Of a DNA stretch of 64,000 bases, positions 32,621 to 45,380 are shown piece by piece. Under the pieces are notes generated by a model. The model was not told the origin of the DNA. It saw nothing but the letters and a program-made list of their open reading frames with translations, and ran no database searches. Where the stretch lies: assembly GCA_032622095.1 (NCBI GenBank), contig CP136068.1, positions 151,431,151-151,495,150 of the forward strand, given 5' to 3'. The translations under genes were made by a program, and so were the position numbers. Within the stretch, counting starts at the first letter, position 1, and each line of letters starts with the position of its first letter. Source of the DNA: Siphonodentalium dalli (taxonomy: Eukaryota; Mollusca; Scaphopoda; Gadilida; Siphonodentaliidae).

Positions 32621-34710
32621 CATGGGCGCCATCTTGGATTAAGTCATATGCGGCCAGGTTGATTTCTTGTTAACATCCGGAATTCTACTCTAGAGGTATC
32701 AAGGTACATACAAAAATCGGTCCGGAGAAGTCCTGAGGGGGGTCCATATGGGGTGTACCTAGCTGCCCGACTATATTTGCACCAGGATATGTTGGATCAA
32801 TTTCCGAATATTTTAAATAGTATCTATGTTCACTGCAAATGGTCGTTCGTGTTTTCCTTTTGGCAAAGTTGTAGTCTGGTCGAGTTATGAAACCACAACA
32901 CATCTAGTAATGTGGGCGTGGACCAACTGGAGCGTGTTCGTCGCCGATTGGCCCTATTCCAGCCCAATTTGTATTAAACCCTTGTCATTCATATCACCAT
33001 TCCACTGTATAAAATACTATGTTTTGATTGAGACGTGCCCAGTTTGTTATTTTGAGTGTTCTATCCATATGCGATGATTTAGATGGTTGGAAAATTAAAT
33101 CTGTTGGATTTTACAACAACACAATGACACTATTTTACATACACATGCCTGGTCTGTGTCATGGAACAAAGCGAAACCGGTACTAAATTGGATATGGTAT
33201 ATTGGTGTTGTAACTTGAGGTCTGGAACATGAATAAACCTGTAACATAATACAACAGAAGCAATGGCTACAATCATCGTGTGTAGGCTGTGTATCATGTA
33301 CAAACTGTTATCATTGGAGCCCGAGGTCCAAGCTCGCGACAATCCATTTCAACCCCTGGGATTGAACATTTTGAACTGATGGCCATTTCACTCCAAACAT
33401 TTGACAGATAGGATGAAATGTCTTAAGACTATATTTCTCACTAAATACTGGTTGGAAACTCAAACTGTAGCATCTTGTTCAAGGTTGGTTTGTAATGTCC
33501 AACTCAGTATATGCCAGACATGACATTTCCAGCTGTTGACAATTTTGGAGGATACGTCCCTGTTAATGGAATCCAAAAGGACCAAAACCCCACAATTTGA
33601 CTTACCCTCCCTCCCCAGTCATGTCCAATAGTGAGTGTCGTTTCAACTGTTACCCTGGACAGTATGAGGCATAGATTGTTATGTCTACGATCAATAGTAT
33701 TCGATCTTACTCGCTTTGCGTATGTACTTGAGAGGTATCCCATTTATCGTTGGTAGTGGGGAAGCTATATGTGGCCCTGTGCTGTGCTCTCGGTAAAATG
33801 AATAGCTATGACAACACTCAATCATGTATGATGTAGTACTCTAAATTGAAGATGTATTGTTTGATTCGGCACCATGTAACCACAATGTGTGCGGTTTCGA
33901 TACCAGATAATAATTGGATCTGACACATGAGCCCATTAATGGGAGGTCTTGTTGTCCAGATTTTGACTCTCAAGAGAGGATGTTTAATACATTTTGATTT
34001 GTAGGTCTAATAAAAAGCCACTGACCATCTCTTGTAATGAGTTGTCATGCAGCATCGCACAAAAGATAGAGATATGATCAACCGTTCTCAATTATAAGCT
34101 ATTCGTAGTCGACAGTAGATGCAGTGATGGATGTTTTCGTGGATTTTCGCGATGTCTGTTAGATTCGAACGATTCTGATTACAAATATTCATTTTCTATT
34201 GTCTCGTACGCTGAACATATGCAGACACGGGGGACACATACTAAATTTCAGAGAAATGTTTATTTAAAAACAGAGTTTCACAACACTTCAAATATCTAGC
34301 ACAATCTCAATAACATACGATAACAATAACACTGAAATACAATGCATAATTATGTCCTCTTACTCGTTCTGAGAAACAAGTTCCCTTTGTCGTCAACCAG
34401 AGCGGGATATTTGTTAACAAAGACGGAGAGTCACGTGTCTTATCGCGTAACCCTTTCTATGCTGAATGGATTCTCCCATTTAATTATAAGTGCATTGGAA
34501 TGGATTATGAATTAAGTTCATAATGGAATTTTACCCGTTATTCTTTTAATGGCACGGGTCATAGTGAATACAATTTTTTAAGAGCGAACATCTGGTAAGT
34601 AGATATAGGTTCATATAGAGCATAAATCAGAATCAAATAATGCCGATATGGGCTTATTTGTGTTTTCTAAATAATTTCAATATGAGTTTATTTTCAGGAG
34701 AACAAGAGTC
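32621..34710. other. Gene-free stretch
   Basis: Only short frames with no recognisable motif. No repeat terminus, RNA gene or promoter can be supported. Confidence 0.4.
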
Positions 34711-34767
34711 TTCAGATAATAAGTACAACAGACGATATATGATCGTTTATTGGACTTATTATCTGAA
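34711..34767. repeat. Foldback element (TTCAGATAATAAG family), copy
   Basis: TTCAGATAATAAGTACAACA at 34711 pairs with GGACTTATTATCTGAA ending 34767, and is followed by CAGTTCCTAAGGGAACCAC, as after the copy at 10.4 kb. Confidence 0.75.
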
Positions 34768-34872
34768 CAGTTCCTAAGGGAACCACTCTTCAGGGTGTAT
34801 TTAGCAAAGAAAGGGTTAAATATTTACTCAAGCCGCCAGACAATTTTTTACGAAACCAGTTTTATTTATTAA

Positions 34873-35253
34873 CCCTTTACCCAACAGAACGGCCCTGTGC
34901 CAATGCATTCTCTTATATATGCGAGTCGACCATAGGTCGCCTCGCATATATAAGAGAATGCATTGGCTTAACACATTAAAAATTATAAAATTGTTAAAGA
35001 ATGTAAGAACAAATGGTCAAAAGTTTTTTTTTTAGGCCAATGCATTCTCTTATATATGCGAGGCGACCTATGGTCGACTCGCATATATAAGAGAATGCAT
35101 TGGCACAGGGCATAACTGTAACTATCACAATGTGGTCAAGGAGCCGGTTCCAATGATATCCATATTTGTATGGTTCTATTGACACAGACCGAAGATATTT
35201 TAGGATGTTGAAGCTTTATTTGGCCGGTTTTGGCCGGTTTGTTGGGTAAAGGG
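34873..35253. mobile_element. MITE type A, complete copy in opposite orientation
   Basis: Ends CCCTTTACCCAACA (34873-34886) and TGTTGGGTAAAGGG (35240-35253), with TTAA at 34869-34872 and 35254-35257. The inner unit CCCTGTGCC...GGCACAGGG spans 34893-35110 with intact hairpins at 34900-34966 and 35037-35103. The longer arm (CATAACTGTAAC, GACCGAAGATATTTTAGG, GGCCGGTTTTGGCCGG) is on the right here and on the left in the 7.95-kb copy. Confidence 0.85.
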
Positions 35254-35257
35254 TTAA

Positions 35258-36796
35258 GGACGTGGTGCATGAGATAACTTAGTTGGAACGATCAGTGCCA
35301 CCCGAAGGACACTATCTTATTTGACATTAAATGTTCTTTAAATTTACTTAATATAGTGTCTATGTTCCAGAGGGACTGCATAAATTGTGTTGTTATTGTG
35401 TCAATAACAACATGAAACGTATCTGTATAGATCTGTCTAGTTTATACATAGTTGTCACATTTGGTTTATCTATTTCTTTGTCAACGGAATAGAGGTGACT
35501 TGAGATATGAATGCATGCAGGGAAGTCATCAAATGGTACTGTCTCCAAGTGTCAAATTACTTCAGCTATTTTCTCAATATCGTCCATACAGCGACGACAC
35601 CATATATGACGATCGAGAGGGAACTTTATTTTTGCCACTCAATCAAATGCATGCTGTTATTCACCAGCCCCAGTCGGTAAATTGAATGATGTATTTAATA
35701 AATTTCTACAACGGTGAAATACCAAATGTAATGTGTTATCGCCAGCCCACTTAGTTTGAGATCAATCTACAATAACCACCATAGCCAAGAGCTCAACCAC
35801 TTTGCCTTTTTATTTTGCCATTAATTTTGTCTTTGTGTATGGTGGTATAGATCATGTGTGTTAAAACTAAAGTTAACACTAAGGTCAAAAGAGCCAATGC
35901 TTGCTACAAAATATCAACCTATGGGTTTCCAGAGCTCTGTTAAAGACAACACACACACACACGTAAAACAGTGTATATAAGTGAATAATCATACACATTG
36001 TAACACAATCATCACAAATACATGAAATAATAAATTGAACCCTTTTGTATGTTCACTATCAATAGGTCATGAATACTGAGATCTCACATGTTGAAATAAT
36101 AGTTATGAAGGTCTAATTTTGATAAAATCCTGAAGTCATATACTGGAAAAGGTAATGACATGAAAACGCCCCTCACAACAGCTGTTTTCAAGCTGACATT
36201 GAAGATCAAATGCCGCCGTTGGCGTTTGTTGATAACATAAGTGGCACCGAAACAGTCCATGAACAACAATTTTCGTTAAACTATTTCAACTCGAAACGGC
36301 GATAGTCCAAGGAGTGATTGGCTAGCTCGGTACTCGTTCTCTTATGTAACCCCTGAATAATTTTAACACACATACCATATGACCTTTCAAAAAGTATATA
36401 CATATATTAATGACAGTTGAAGGTATGAGAAATGCTGTGACTGGCGACCTGCAAGCAGCGAGGTATGTTGTCCTTATCATTTCGCATACCCTGTCGATAT
36501 TCTTTGAGCGATTTGAACGATTATTTTGGGGAATGCCCAAATGAACAACGATTTCAGCATCCTTTAAAGGCTGTGGTCCCAAAATCCATTTGTTGCCATT
36601 CGAGTTTTACATGTTTACAATGGTTTCAGCGCTCACACTTTCGTTATTTGAGAGTTATCAATAATACATATAAAAGCAGTTTATCAATTCATTCATGCTA
36701 TTTGTGATGATGGTTTTACAGACGATTTTTCAACATATCCTCCCACAAATACGTATATAATCGACCCTTAGGTACATGATGTGATTATTTAATTCT
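35258..36796. other. Gene-free stretch
   Basis: No convincing gene. A short (AC)n tract lies near 35950. Short frames on both strands lack motifs. Confidence 0.4.
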
Positions 36797-36800
36797 TAAA

Positions 36801-36960
36801 TAAGCAGATAATGGAGTAATATATAACCAGATAATGGAGTAATAATAAGCAGATAATGGAGTAATATATAAGCAGATAATGGAGTAATATATAAGCAGAT
36901 AATGGAGTAATATATAAGCAGATAATGGAGTAACATATAAGCAGATAATGGAGTAATATA
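36801..36960. repeat. 23-bp minisatellite, about seven copies
   Basis: Units of GCAGATAATGGAGTAATATA plus TAA are repeated head to tail, one copy shortened and one with ACATATAA. No spacers are present, so it is not a CRISPR array. Confidence 0.95.
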
Positions 36961-37064
36961 TGTGATTTCGTTTTATGTGTCACAGTGAAAACGCTTTTTA
37001 AAGAGCGTACACGTGAACAGTCGTGAGTAGGCTTATTTGTGTCATTGCCCGCACGTAATCACCT

Positions 37065-37148
37065 TAAAATCGCCTCACTGTGAGTCGATAATGTGACTCA
37101 AACGCTCTATTTTCAGCACATTATCGACTCAAAATGAGGCGATTCTAA
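37065..37148. repeat. Inverted repeat with GTCGATAATGTG core
   Basis: AAAATCGCCTCA and TGAGTCGATAATGTG on the left pair with CACATTATCGACTCA and TGAGGCGATT on the right, around GACTCAAACGCTC. Foldback element relic. Confidence 0.75.
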
Positions 37149-39900
37149 GCAGCCTATCTACCTATAATAAGTCTTTTATAAGCAGATATGTGCTGGTTTT
37201 CGCGAGAACAGGCTGGATTTGTATTTGTGCACATGTAACCTGTGTAGACTTGTTTCCCTTTAGTTACCAGACTGATAAATACCAAATAAAACTATTTTTT
37301 TCTTGAAATTCATAAAGCATAATAAAATTGAATTCCAATTATTAAATAGTTTGAATCTAAATCAATTGTATATGGGTTCGCAACAGTGCGTCTTTAAATA
37401 TTCTATAAGGCATTCATTTTACCACCCAAATTCGTATTAATTTTAATGTGGAACAAGGATATTAATTAGTGAATGTGTCTGCTCATACACAAAGTGCACA
37501 TATAGTTTAAAGATGTCCCACCATTGTCCACAGCAAATTTGTAAACATTCTGTAACCCGATTTCCTGCTTATCTGCCGACTAACACAAATTGCAGTCAAT
37601 CTCATTGAGTATGCTTGAATTAATGTCAACTAAGCATATAACAATATACGTTCTCATGTTTTATTGTTTGTTTTATAATAAGGAATCAATTTAAGTTCAA
37701 CTTAAATTGTTTTTTAGAAATAATATTTCTCATAAAAAATTACACATAATACCTATATTCCATAGGAGATGTCTAGGTTACTATGCATTCACTTGCATGT
37801 AGGTGGCATTAGGAGTTTCTAAATAATAATACTATTTTGAAATATATTATTTTGAAATTCCCACTGTGAGGTGTGATGTACTGAAATGTATGTGGGAGTG
37901 GAAATATTGTCACCTTAGATTCATTTGATTAATTTCAATGTGAAACCAAGATAATAGCAAGCGAATTTGCCGCATCCAATTGTACAATATAATATTACCA
38001 TTTGGACTTTTAGTTAACAGAACGTAATGAGAAGAAAAAAAATGATGGTAAAATGGATGTGAACACTTCAAAAAATTACTACCCAAAACTCCATTTGTAT
38101 GGGCTGATATTTGTTATCTCGTTATGTTATTGTACCTAAAACGTTCAAATGGTAATTTTGTTTTGAACAATCGTATGCGGCATATTATAAAACATTCCTA
38201 AAATGGAAATATTACGTGATTGGATAATATTCCATTGCTATTCAATATTTCACCATGTTTGATCCTACTGCATAATGGATAAGCGTATATATTTAATCAC
38301 AACAAACAGATAAGAAAATCTCAAATAATTTTGTTACAACAAATAGAGTAGGACGAGAACAAGTCTATGCACGTTTAGCGAATTGTCTATTATATTCAGT
38401 CATGTGGTCGGGTCGATACTCCTTACTTGTAGATCAGGACAGTCGTCAAGGGATGCGACGATTGCAGCCATGAAGATCTTGATCAAAGTGCAAATACGAG
38501 TTGTCAATTTTATGATTACAAATACAATATAAGTACTTTTTCAGTTGATATATTTGATAACAAATACAATACTTTGCTGAAAGTAATCCAATAACTTTTG
38601 GCCAATCTGGTGACTTTGGGACAATTTATTCGAGAGTGTGTATGATAGAACAGACACGAACAATGCGCAACTTATCAACAAGATATGACCAAAACAGTGT
38701 GCAACTTACGAACAAGATAATTTTTTCAGATTGTCGTGTTCTCAAAATATCCTTTCACAAAGTGCAACCGTCAAACTGACATATGCTGCTGGAATTCAGA
38801 GGAATGCACAAAGTATATTTAAGTTATCTGCCCTGTTCTCTCAGCTCATGTATCTGTTTAACTACATATTGAGGTAAACCCGTTTTCAAAGGTCTTAATT
38901 TGGTATATATAACCAGGTATTTGTCATGATAACAAATAAGTGGTTGTGACCTTATTACATTGTTGCAGTAGTGCGGTAAACTAAGTCCTCTTGTCGACAA
39001 TTATAAAAAAGTAAACAAATACATATGTAATACATCATTCAACACATCCAATTATCACTAACACAAGAAACTACATGATGTGATAAGTGTGAGTATCTCT
39101 TGGTTGTAAATTTGACACTTTCAGTACATTATGACTAATATATTAAGTGAATTAAAAGTGTGTATGAACTTACTCTGCAGAGCAATATTACATCAACTCC
39201 TTTTCCTATAGAAATGGGAAATATCCCTCAAGTAATTGCACTTGATGGTTCATCAGTTTGTATTTGTTTTGTCATGGACGATATGGTGGTATATCATTAT
39301 GTCAGATATAACGTGATCTCCAGTCTTCATATAATGTTGTTATGAACACGGCTAACATATACTTGACATAACAGTATTACGAGACACGTTACGTTTGTAT
39401 CCAGCACACTGTACATATCAACAACTCATGTTTGTCGTTGTTTTTCTGATAAGTCCGAATGCGACATAGAGTCTGTAACCGTATCGATACACAACTCAAT
39501 CATTGATCAACACCACCAGATGTTATTGATTTGCATTTCTATTTTGTTTTTATTTCATTGCCTATTTTTGTAATCTATTTTTAAATGTATGTGATCTGAT
39601 TGTACGATATTGTAACTTTTTGAAATCAATAGTAATGATGTGCTGCAAAAATTATACGCATGCGCAGCTTCCATAACAAGTGTGGACATGTTTAATATAG
39701 TATTGTGTCAAATAGGTCATACTGTACAGGAGCGATTAATAGCCATCTTAACACGGATTCTAATCTGACATTTTTAGCTGTGTTATCACTCTTGTGACAT
39801 ACGTATGTGATAGTGAATAAAACATTCTACACATTTTCAATGAACCATTTATATTCATATTCGGCTCTTTAGTACTTTATCACTTTCACCAAAGACGATC
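37149..39900. other. Gene-free AT-rich stretch
   Basis: No coding sequence or mobile-element terminus that I can support on either strand. The longest frames (about 60 codons) show no motif. Confidence 0.4.
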
Positions 39901-39959
39901 CAACATGTCACATTTGTATGTGTGATTTTCATTACAGATATGTAGATGATATTCATAAC

Positions 39960-42265
39960 ATCATATATTATTTATAACCTAGAGAAACACACACATATAA
40001 ATGACAATGCAAATGTGAACAATAATAACAACTCTATACAATATGTGTGAAGATTCCCGAAGGGCTTGTATGATGGTAATCTAGTCTACACTTGGACGAA
40101 TTCGTTTGTTATTTTTGTCCTTGATCAGCAGTATCCAAAAATATTCCATGGCTCTACAGTGTGTCGATTTGTTTTAAATATATATGCAATCAATACCATG
40201 TTATGCATCTATGTGCGTATAGAAGTGTCACGAGAGCTCAAGCTAATTATACCAAGTATTTTGTTTTGGAATCTGACATTTGTATATGCTCAGAGATGCT
40301 TTGAACTTTAAAACGAAATTAATCGCATATGATGAAAAAGACGATTAAAACTGTGACGGTAGTTGCTATTGAAAATTATATTATAATCATAATCTGGATA
40401 AAATTCACAAAATAGAAATGACAATGAAAATATCAACAATAACTCTATAAAGTATGCATGGAAAGGTTCAAAACATTTGTGTCTTGGTCTATGTACTTAA
40501 ATTGTACCAATGTTAAACTGATTCAAACTTCATCATTCCGATGGAATTGGCCACTGGACATTACACCGTACATTTGGCAATGGTGGTCTTTTTTCCCCTT
40601 GAGTGTTTTGTCCTTGTTTTCGATTGATTTTTGTCTGGTTTGTTTTTAATTGTCTTCTGTTTTGTTTTAGTTTTATTTGTTAACGTGTCGGATCACCAAG
40701 CACATAATTCATCAGAAACGACGTTGATTGCTTATGATTACACCAAAGAAACTGTATTTCAACAATCAAGTAGTTGAACACCTTCATGAAAGAGGATCGA
40801 CCATATCACAAAAATAGATAAGATGATACTCATAACATATTACAAAATTTATAATCTATACAAAAAAACAATGGAAATATGAATCACAACTCTATGAAAT
40901 ATGTGTGGAATGGCACGAAACCCTTTGTGTTCTGGTCTGCACTGATGTGCTCATGAACCTGAATGATATCAGCATTATACTTATTCAGCCTTCATCCAAT
41001 GCGGGGCACCTGTGTTTTATGTTGATATTTGTGTAGGCTTCTGCTTTTGATTGTGTGCGTTTTTTCGCTATTTTGTTTATTTCCTTTTCATTTATGTTTA
41101 GTTTTAAAGGTACTTGAGGCCTTAATTGTCGAAAATATTGATATTTGTTCCAAACACTGTAAACAGAAAAACATTAAAACGCATACAGTTTCGTTCATAT
41201 ATACTATGACCATCGCGTAAACAGCATGTTATCGTAAAGACCTACTATATTTTACCTAAGCAAGAGTCTGATTGTGTTACAGAAGACCACACAATGCTAC
41301 TGGCTAATCACACACAAATGGCATAAACGCTCTTTATTAGTTCCATATCAGGAATTCACCAACAACGAACGCTCTCTATGTTTACCATCATAATACAAAC
41401 AAACGCCAGAAAAGTAACTTTTTATGCTTTTGTTTACATAACAATGGTCAAACATATGACAATAACATACTGTTTATGTGATATTTCTTATTTGTACACG
41501 GACAAAGTCTATCTACATTTTGATGTTCTTTCTGTTTTTAGCGGTTTTTGACGGGTGAAAATAGGTTCACATGATACCCATCGCCAAGGCCAACCGTACC
41601 TTTAAGTATGGATTTATTTTAAACCATCCATATCGATGATAAAAAATACCACTAACCAAATCACATCCCATGCCTGAACATGATGTAACTTCATTTTTAT
41701 ATAAGCATGTGACTTTGTGCCCCTCACGATACCGCATATAATTCTGTCTTAATTTTGCGAACAATGAAAATATGATATGTCATAGTGTACATACTTTATA
41801 ATCTAGAGCAGACTCACAACAATAGAAATGACAATGAAGATAATAACAACAAATCTATGAAATATGTGTGGAAAGGCATGACACCTTTGTGTTCTGGTCT
41901 CTGTATTTAATATTGATTGTTCATGGAGATATTATCAGCAACTCTATGACATGTGTGGAAAGGCGTAAAACCTGTGTGTTCTGGTCTATGCATTTCATGT
42001 GGATTTTTCATGGAAATATTAACAGCAACTCTCTAAAATATGTGTGGAAAGGCACGAAACCTTTGTGTTCTGGTCTATATATTTCAGGTCGATTTGTCGT
42101 GGCGATATTAGCAACTCTAAACAATATTCGCGGAAAGGCACGAAACCTTGTGTTCTGGTCTATGTATTTCAGGTCGATTTGTCGTGGCGATATTAGCAAC
42201 TCTAAACAATATTCGCGGAAAGGCACGAAACCTTGTGTTCTGGTCTATGTATTTCATTTCCCACT
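39960..42265. repeat. Higher-order tandem repeat with TGTGTGGAAAGGCACGAAACC units
   Basis: A block of about 90 bases (TTTATAATCTAGA..., GAAATGACAATG, CAACAACTCTATGAAATATG, then GTGTGGAAAGGCACGAAA) starts near 39985, 40385, 40850 and 41800, spaced 400-950 bases. In the last block the terminal unit is expanded to about six tandem copies (41836-42260) with TTTGTGTTCTGGTCTATGTA and GTCGATTTGTCGTGGCGATA; the last copies, with CAATATTCGCGG, are nearly identical. The 151-codon frame across it is a repeat artefact. Confidence 0.7.
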
Positions 42266-42942
42266 TGCACTGAATTATACCAATGTTATGCTGAACCGAA
42301 CTAATTCCATTAGACACAATTAACAACGACACCTTGGTGTTGTTATGCTGGTCATCTATAATAGTCCCGCCGTTTTCCCGCGCCTGGTCGAAAATTGGTA
42401 ATGTTGGCCTCCAAGGCGAAAAGTCGGGCATAGAAAACCGTCCGATGGTGGTGTTAAAAATTTATATTTCTGGCCTCTTAGGCGATAACAGCTTGGCGAC
42501 GAAAATCGAACGAGGTAAAAATTTACATTTCGGGCCTCTCAGGCGAAACTTGTAAGTTTTCTTGTCTCTTAACTTTTCGTATGTTATGTTCTAGTTTTAA
42601 TTAGTAAATATATATTTATGCCTTGACTATTCAGTTTGATAATATATATCGCTATCATAATACCCAGATGTTTTAATGTTAATCGTGTGAGAGTTTTTGT
42701 GAGTGCGTGTGTTTTTGTGTTGTTTTTGTTTGCTTGTCTCTTTGTTCTTTTCTTATGTTTTGTTTTAATTTTATTTATTAAGTGTTATTATCATCCAACT
42801 AGATGACTTCTGTGCTCACGATTTCTGTAATGAATTCTCCATGATCTGGTGCTAGTGTCATTGCTTCATACCCCTTCTCTAGAATGATCATTCCCACTCC
42901 CTCAATTTGCAGCCGATTAAGTCAGACATGTAAACTATTATA

Positions 42943-43212
42943 GGAGGCCGTTTTTATTATTAATTCAGCTTTAGTATTATAGAATTGTGCTTAAGTGCAA
43001 TAGCAATAACAAGCTTTTACTTCATGTAATTTTCACAAACAAGCAAATCAGATTAGAAATGTCACATTAAGTCATCATGCAAACTATTCTATAAGAATTA
43101 GGGGGACCTGTTTGTGACGCTCAATACTTGTGCTTAAGTGCAATTCAATGACGTACATGTACCACTAATTGCGCTTAAGTCCAATTGTTTAATAAATGTG
43201 AAAACGGCCTCC
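42943..43212. mobile_element. MITE with GGAGGCCGTTTT termini
   Basis: GGAGGCCGTTTT (42943-42954) is answered by AAAACGGCCTCC (43201-43212). Inside, GTGCTTAAGTGCAAT recurs several times in both orientations. ATTATA/ATAAT flank the ends, but a precise target duplication cannot be fixed. Confidence 0.7.
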
Positions 43213-43521
43213 GATAATATAACGACAAATAAACACACTGATCAACTTTGGTTGTGTGCATTAGACAAATTTTGTCAAGGTATTTTTTTCGTATAACCAG
43301 CTGCTACATTTTACGCACATCAAGCATGTATCATAGGGCGACAGAAAACAAATCTGCACCAGTTAGATTGTTCTCCTATCTGTAAATTCGTGTGCGACCA
43401 GTCACGGCGAACTACGTGGCGTTGGCTTTCTGTAGAGCTATATGAAGCACAGAGTGTTATCCATGAATTACTGGGCGTTTCTGTTCTATTCCAGTCAATC
43501 AACAGGCAATTAGTGGAATCT

Positions 43522-43675
43522 ACATTCGACAGACACACACTGTTAGTAACATTCGACAGACACACACTGTTAGTAACATTCGACATACACACACTGTTAG
43601 TAACATTCGACATACACACACTGTTAGTAACATTCGACAGACACACACTGTTAGTAACATTCGACAGACACACAG
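43522..43675. repeat. 27-bp minisatellite, about 5.7 copies
   Basis: Units of ACATTCGACAGACACACACT plus GTTAGTA are repeated; copies 3 and 4 share a G-to-T change (GACATACAC). The period divides by three, giving repetitive frames on both strands, none of which is taken as a gene. Confidence 0.95.
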
Positions 43676-43803
43676 TTATTACTTTCTTTACTAACTTGAT
43701 TCTCCCATCAGTTATAAACGTATATACTGGATTGGTCTATTATTCGTCTGGATGAATATTCGGGAAATAGAAACCGACGACAGATTCCTGTTAATTGGTG
43801 TGA

Positions 43804-43869
43804 AATAATCATATACTGATGTTCAACAAACGGCATATGACCGGTTGTTGAACCTAGTATCTGATTATT
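43804..43869. repeat. Foldback element related to the TTCAGATAATAAG family
   Basis: AATAATCATATACTGATGTT and CAACAAACGG pair with CCGGTTGTTG and AACCTAGTATCTGATTATT, followed by CCCTCAGGGACCTACTC, the same tail type as the copies at 10.4 and 34.7 kb. Confidence 0.65.
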
Positions 43870-44195
43870 CCCTCAGGGACCTACTCATCAATGAGAAATT
43901 AGATAATATAGGGTAATGGTCGAATTTTACTGGCTCACTGTACTATGACCTGATAATGAAATATTGCGATTCAGTATTGTTCCTATTTGTTGTATAGAAT
44001 ACGATGACAGCTTATCATCAACATTGTCAGCAGGAATAGATGATGGAGAAACACACTTCTGCAATTTAATACAACGCTGGTTATAGATTGTTTCGACCTT
44101 AAACGTCACCGCGACTGGACACAATATATATATACACAGTGGGTTCGAGGCTGTACTAAATTACTGTGAGTGGGAATGATCATTCGAGCTCATGT

Positions 44196-44470
44196 CTAAG
44201 GCTGGCTGACAACAGCGTAACATTCCTTGTCGGTAGCAGCACATTGATCAGTTGGGCCAACAATAGTAGAGCTATACATTGTGCAAACGTTGGCTGTAAT
44301 CGCAATCTTGACGCACCCCTCCGTGTTCTTGCAGAGTCGGCCGCATTTGAGCGCAGATGTGTTCGGTATCATTCCAATGAGTGAGGTTTCTGGGCCGTTG
44401 TCGCCTGTGAGTTTTAGAGTCATTCTTCTTGGCTTGGCACCTCTTGCACTCTTCTCTGTTGTGGTTTCAG
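44196..44470 (-). CDS. PAN/Apple-domain terminal exon of a lectin-like gene
   Basis: Last exon of a minus-strand gene. The acceptor TATCTTTTTCACAG ends at 44471; the exon carries 90 codons and the stop TAG at 44196-44198. It begins with a linker (ETTTEKSARGAKPRR), then a PAN/Apple-like domain: LKLTGDNGPE, LKCGRLCKNTEGCVK (C-x3-C-x5-C) and VCTMYSS, ending CAATDKECYAVVSQP. PAN domains bind proteins or carbohydrates outside the cell. The exon opens with the last two bases of a codon, and the lectin exon at 51058-51336 ends with the first base, so direct splicing keeps frame and gives Ala at the join (intron about 6.6 kb). The two exons also share a Thr-rich linker (THETTVQ / ETTTEK). The domain call comes from Cys spacing and is good but not certain. 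Confidence 0.7.
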
Positions 44471-44879
44471 CTGTGAAAAAGATAATAGTTACGTGTACAA
44501 AAAACTATTGTGTTATTCATGTTGCATCTTCCCCATCATGGGAATGCCTTTAATTTAAAAACCAACAAATAAGAAGATAAAAACAAAACTATTTTGTTGC
44601 ACAGATTTTCAGTCAAGGCGATTTCGTCTTTCATTTTATTTCATTGGTGTCTTGGTTTGTCTGTCGAAGACGGTGGATTGATGTTGTCTACCGAGAAGAG
44701 TTGTTCAATAGGATTTTTTCTGTTTGTAGTGTTCACCTGTTCTATACACTCACTAAAAAGGATGCCCTTACTGTACTGCCCTAAATAAATGACTCATCGA
44801 AACGGGGTGGTCAAACTTTTCGAATGCACCAAGTGCAACGTCCGGACAGATTCTGAGTCGAAAAGCTGTCATAACCCCT

Positions 44880-45029
44880 ATTCGAACCTTACCTGTGCTT
44901 TGAGCTGCTAAACCACATACCAAATTTGTTTTCGGTCCGATAACTTAAAATATAGTTATCCGGAAACTGTCTGAACGGACGCCTCGACGGACACCCGCTA
45001 TTTTAATAGACCCCCCCCCCCCCCCAAAA
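44880..45029 (-). repeat. Minus-oriented copy of the CGGGGGAC-hairpin repeat
   Basis: ACGGACGCCTCGACGGACAC and CTATTTTAATAGACCCCCC match the reverse complement of the start of the repeat at 3.6 kb. It abuts the LINE fragment at 45030 at a poly-C tract, so it was inserted into or recombined with it. Confidence 0.6.
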
Positions 45030-45380
45030 TGACTTTGATGCATTAATTTGTTATCTTGGAAAAAAATCATAAGATGTTGGGTAATAAATTGTTCAAACAC
45101 TTTGCCGAGGCTCGCCGGGAAAGGGGAAAAAAGGGCGGTAATTTGTACACTCGGTAGGATCATCCTTTTTTAAATATGGGGATAACGTTTACTTTCTTCT
45201 GTCTGATGGAAAATGACCGAGCTCTGCCGACTTTTAAAAATAAATTCCAACGGAACAGCAATCGAATAAATAGTAGCGTGGACCATTTTTGGGCTTATGC
45301 CATCAAATCCACGGGCTTTGTTAACATTTAGAGATTTTGCAGAAATGCTCTTATAGCGGGTGAATGCAACATTTGAGAGC
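45030..45380 (-). pseudogene. Non-LTR retrotransposon RT fragment
   Basis: The minus strand reads KSLNVNKARGFDGIS (about 45330-45290), KVNVIPIFKKG (about 45200-45170) and SLGKVFEQFITQHL (about 45110-45070). This is the start of a LINE reverse transcriptase, where the family has a K-A-x-G-x-D-G-I-x-P motif and V-x-P-I-x-K. It is cut at 45030 by the poly-C repeat. There are frameshifts between the blocks. The fragment lies within the lectin intron, on the gene's strand. It differs from the LINE at 47.2-48.4 kb. Confidence 0.7.

Noticed and set aside
36801-36960. CRISPR-like direct repeats
   Set aside because: Units are contiguous without unique spacers, and the DNA is eukaryotic.
41868-42323. 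151-codon plus-strand frame
   Set aside because: Its repeats mirror the DNA tandem unit; there is no domain, and overlapping frames on the other strand are also open.
43320-43755. Long frames on both strands over the 27-bp minisatellite
   Set aside because: The period is a multiple of three without stops, so all such frames stay open by chance.
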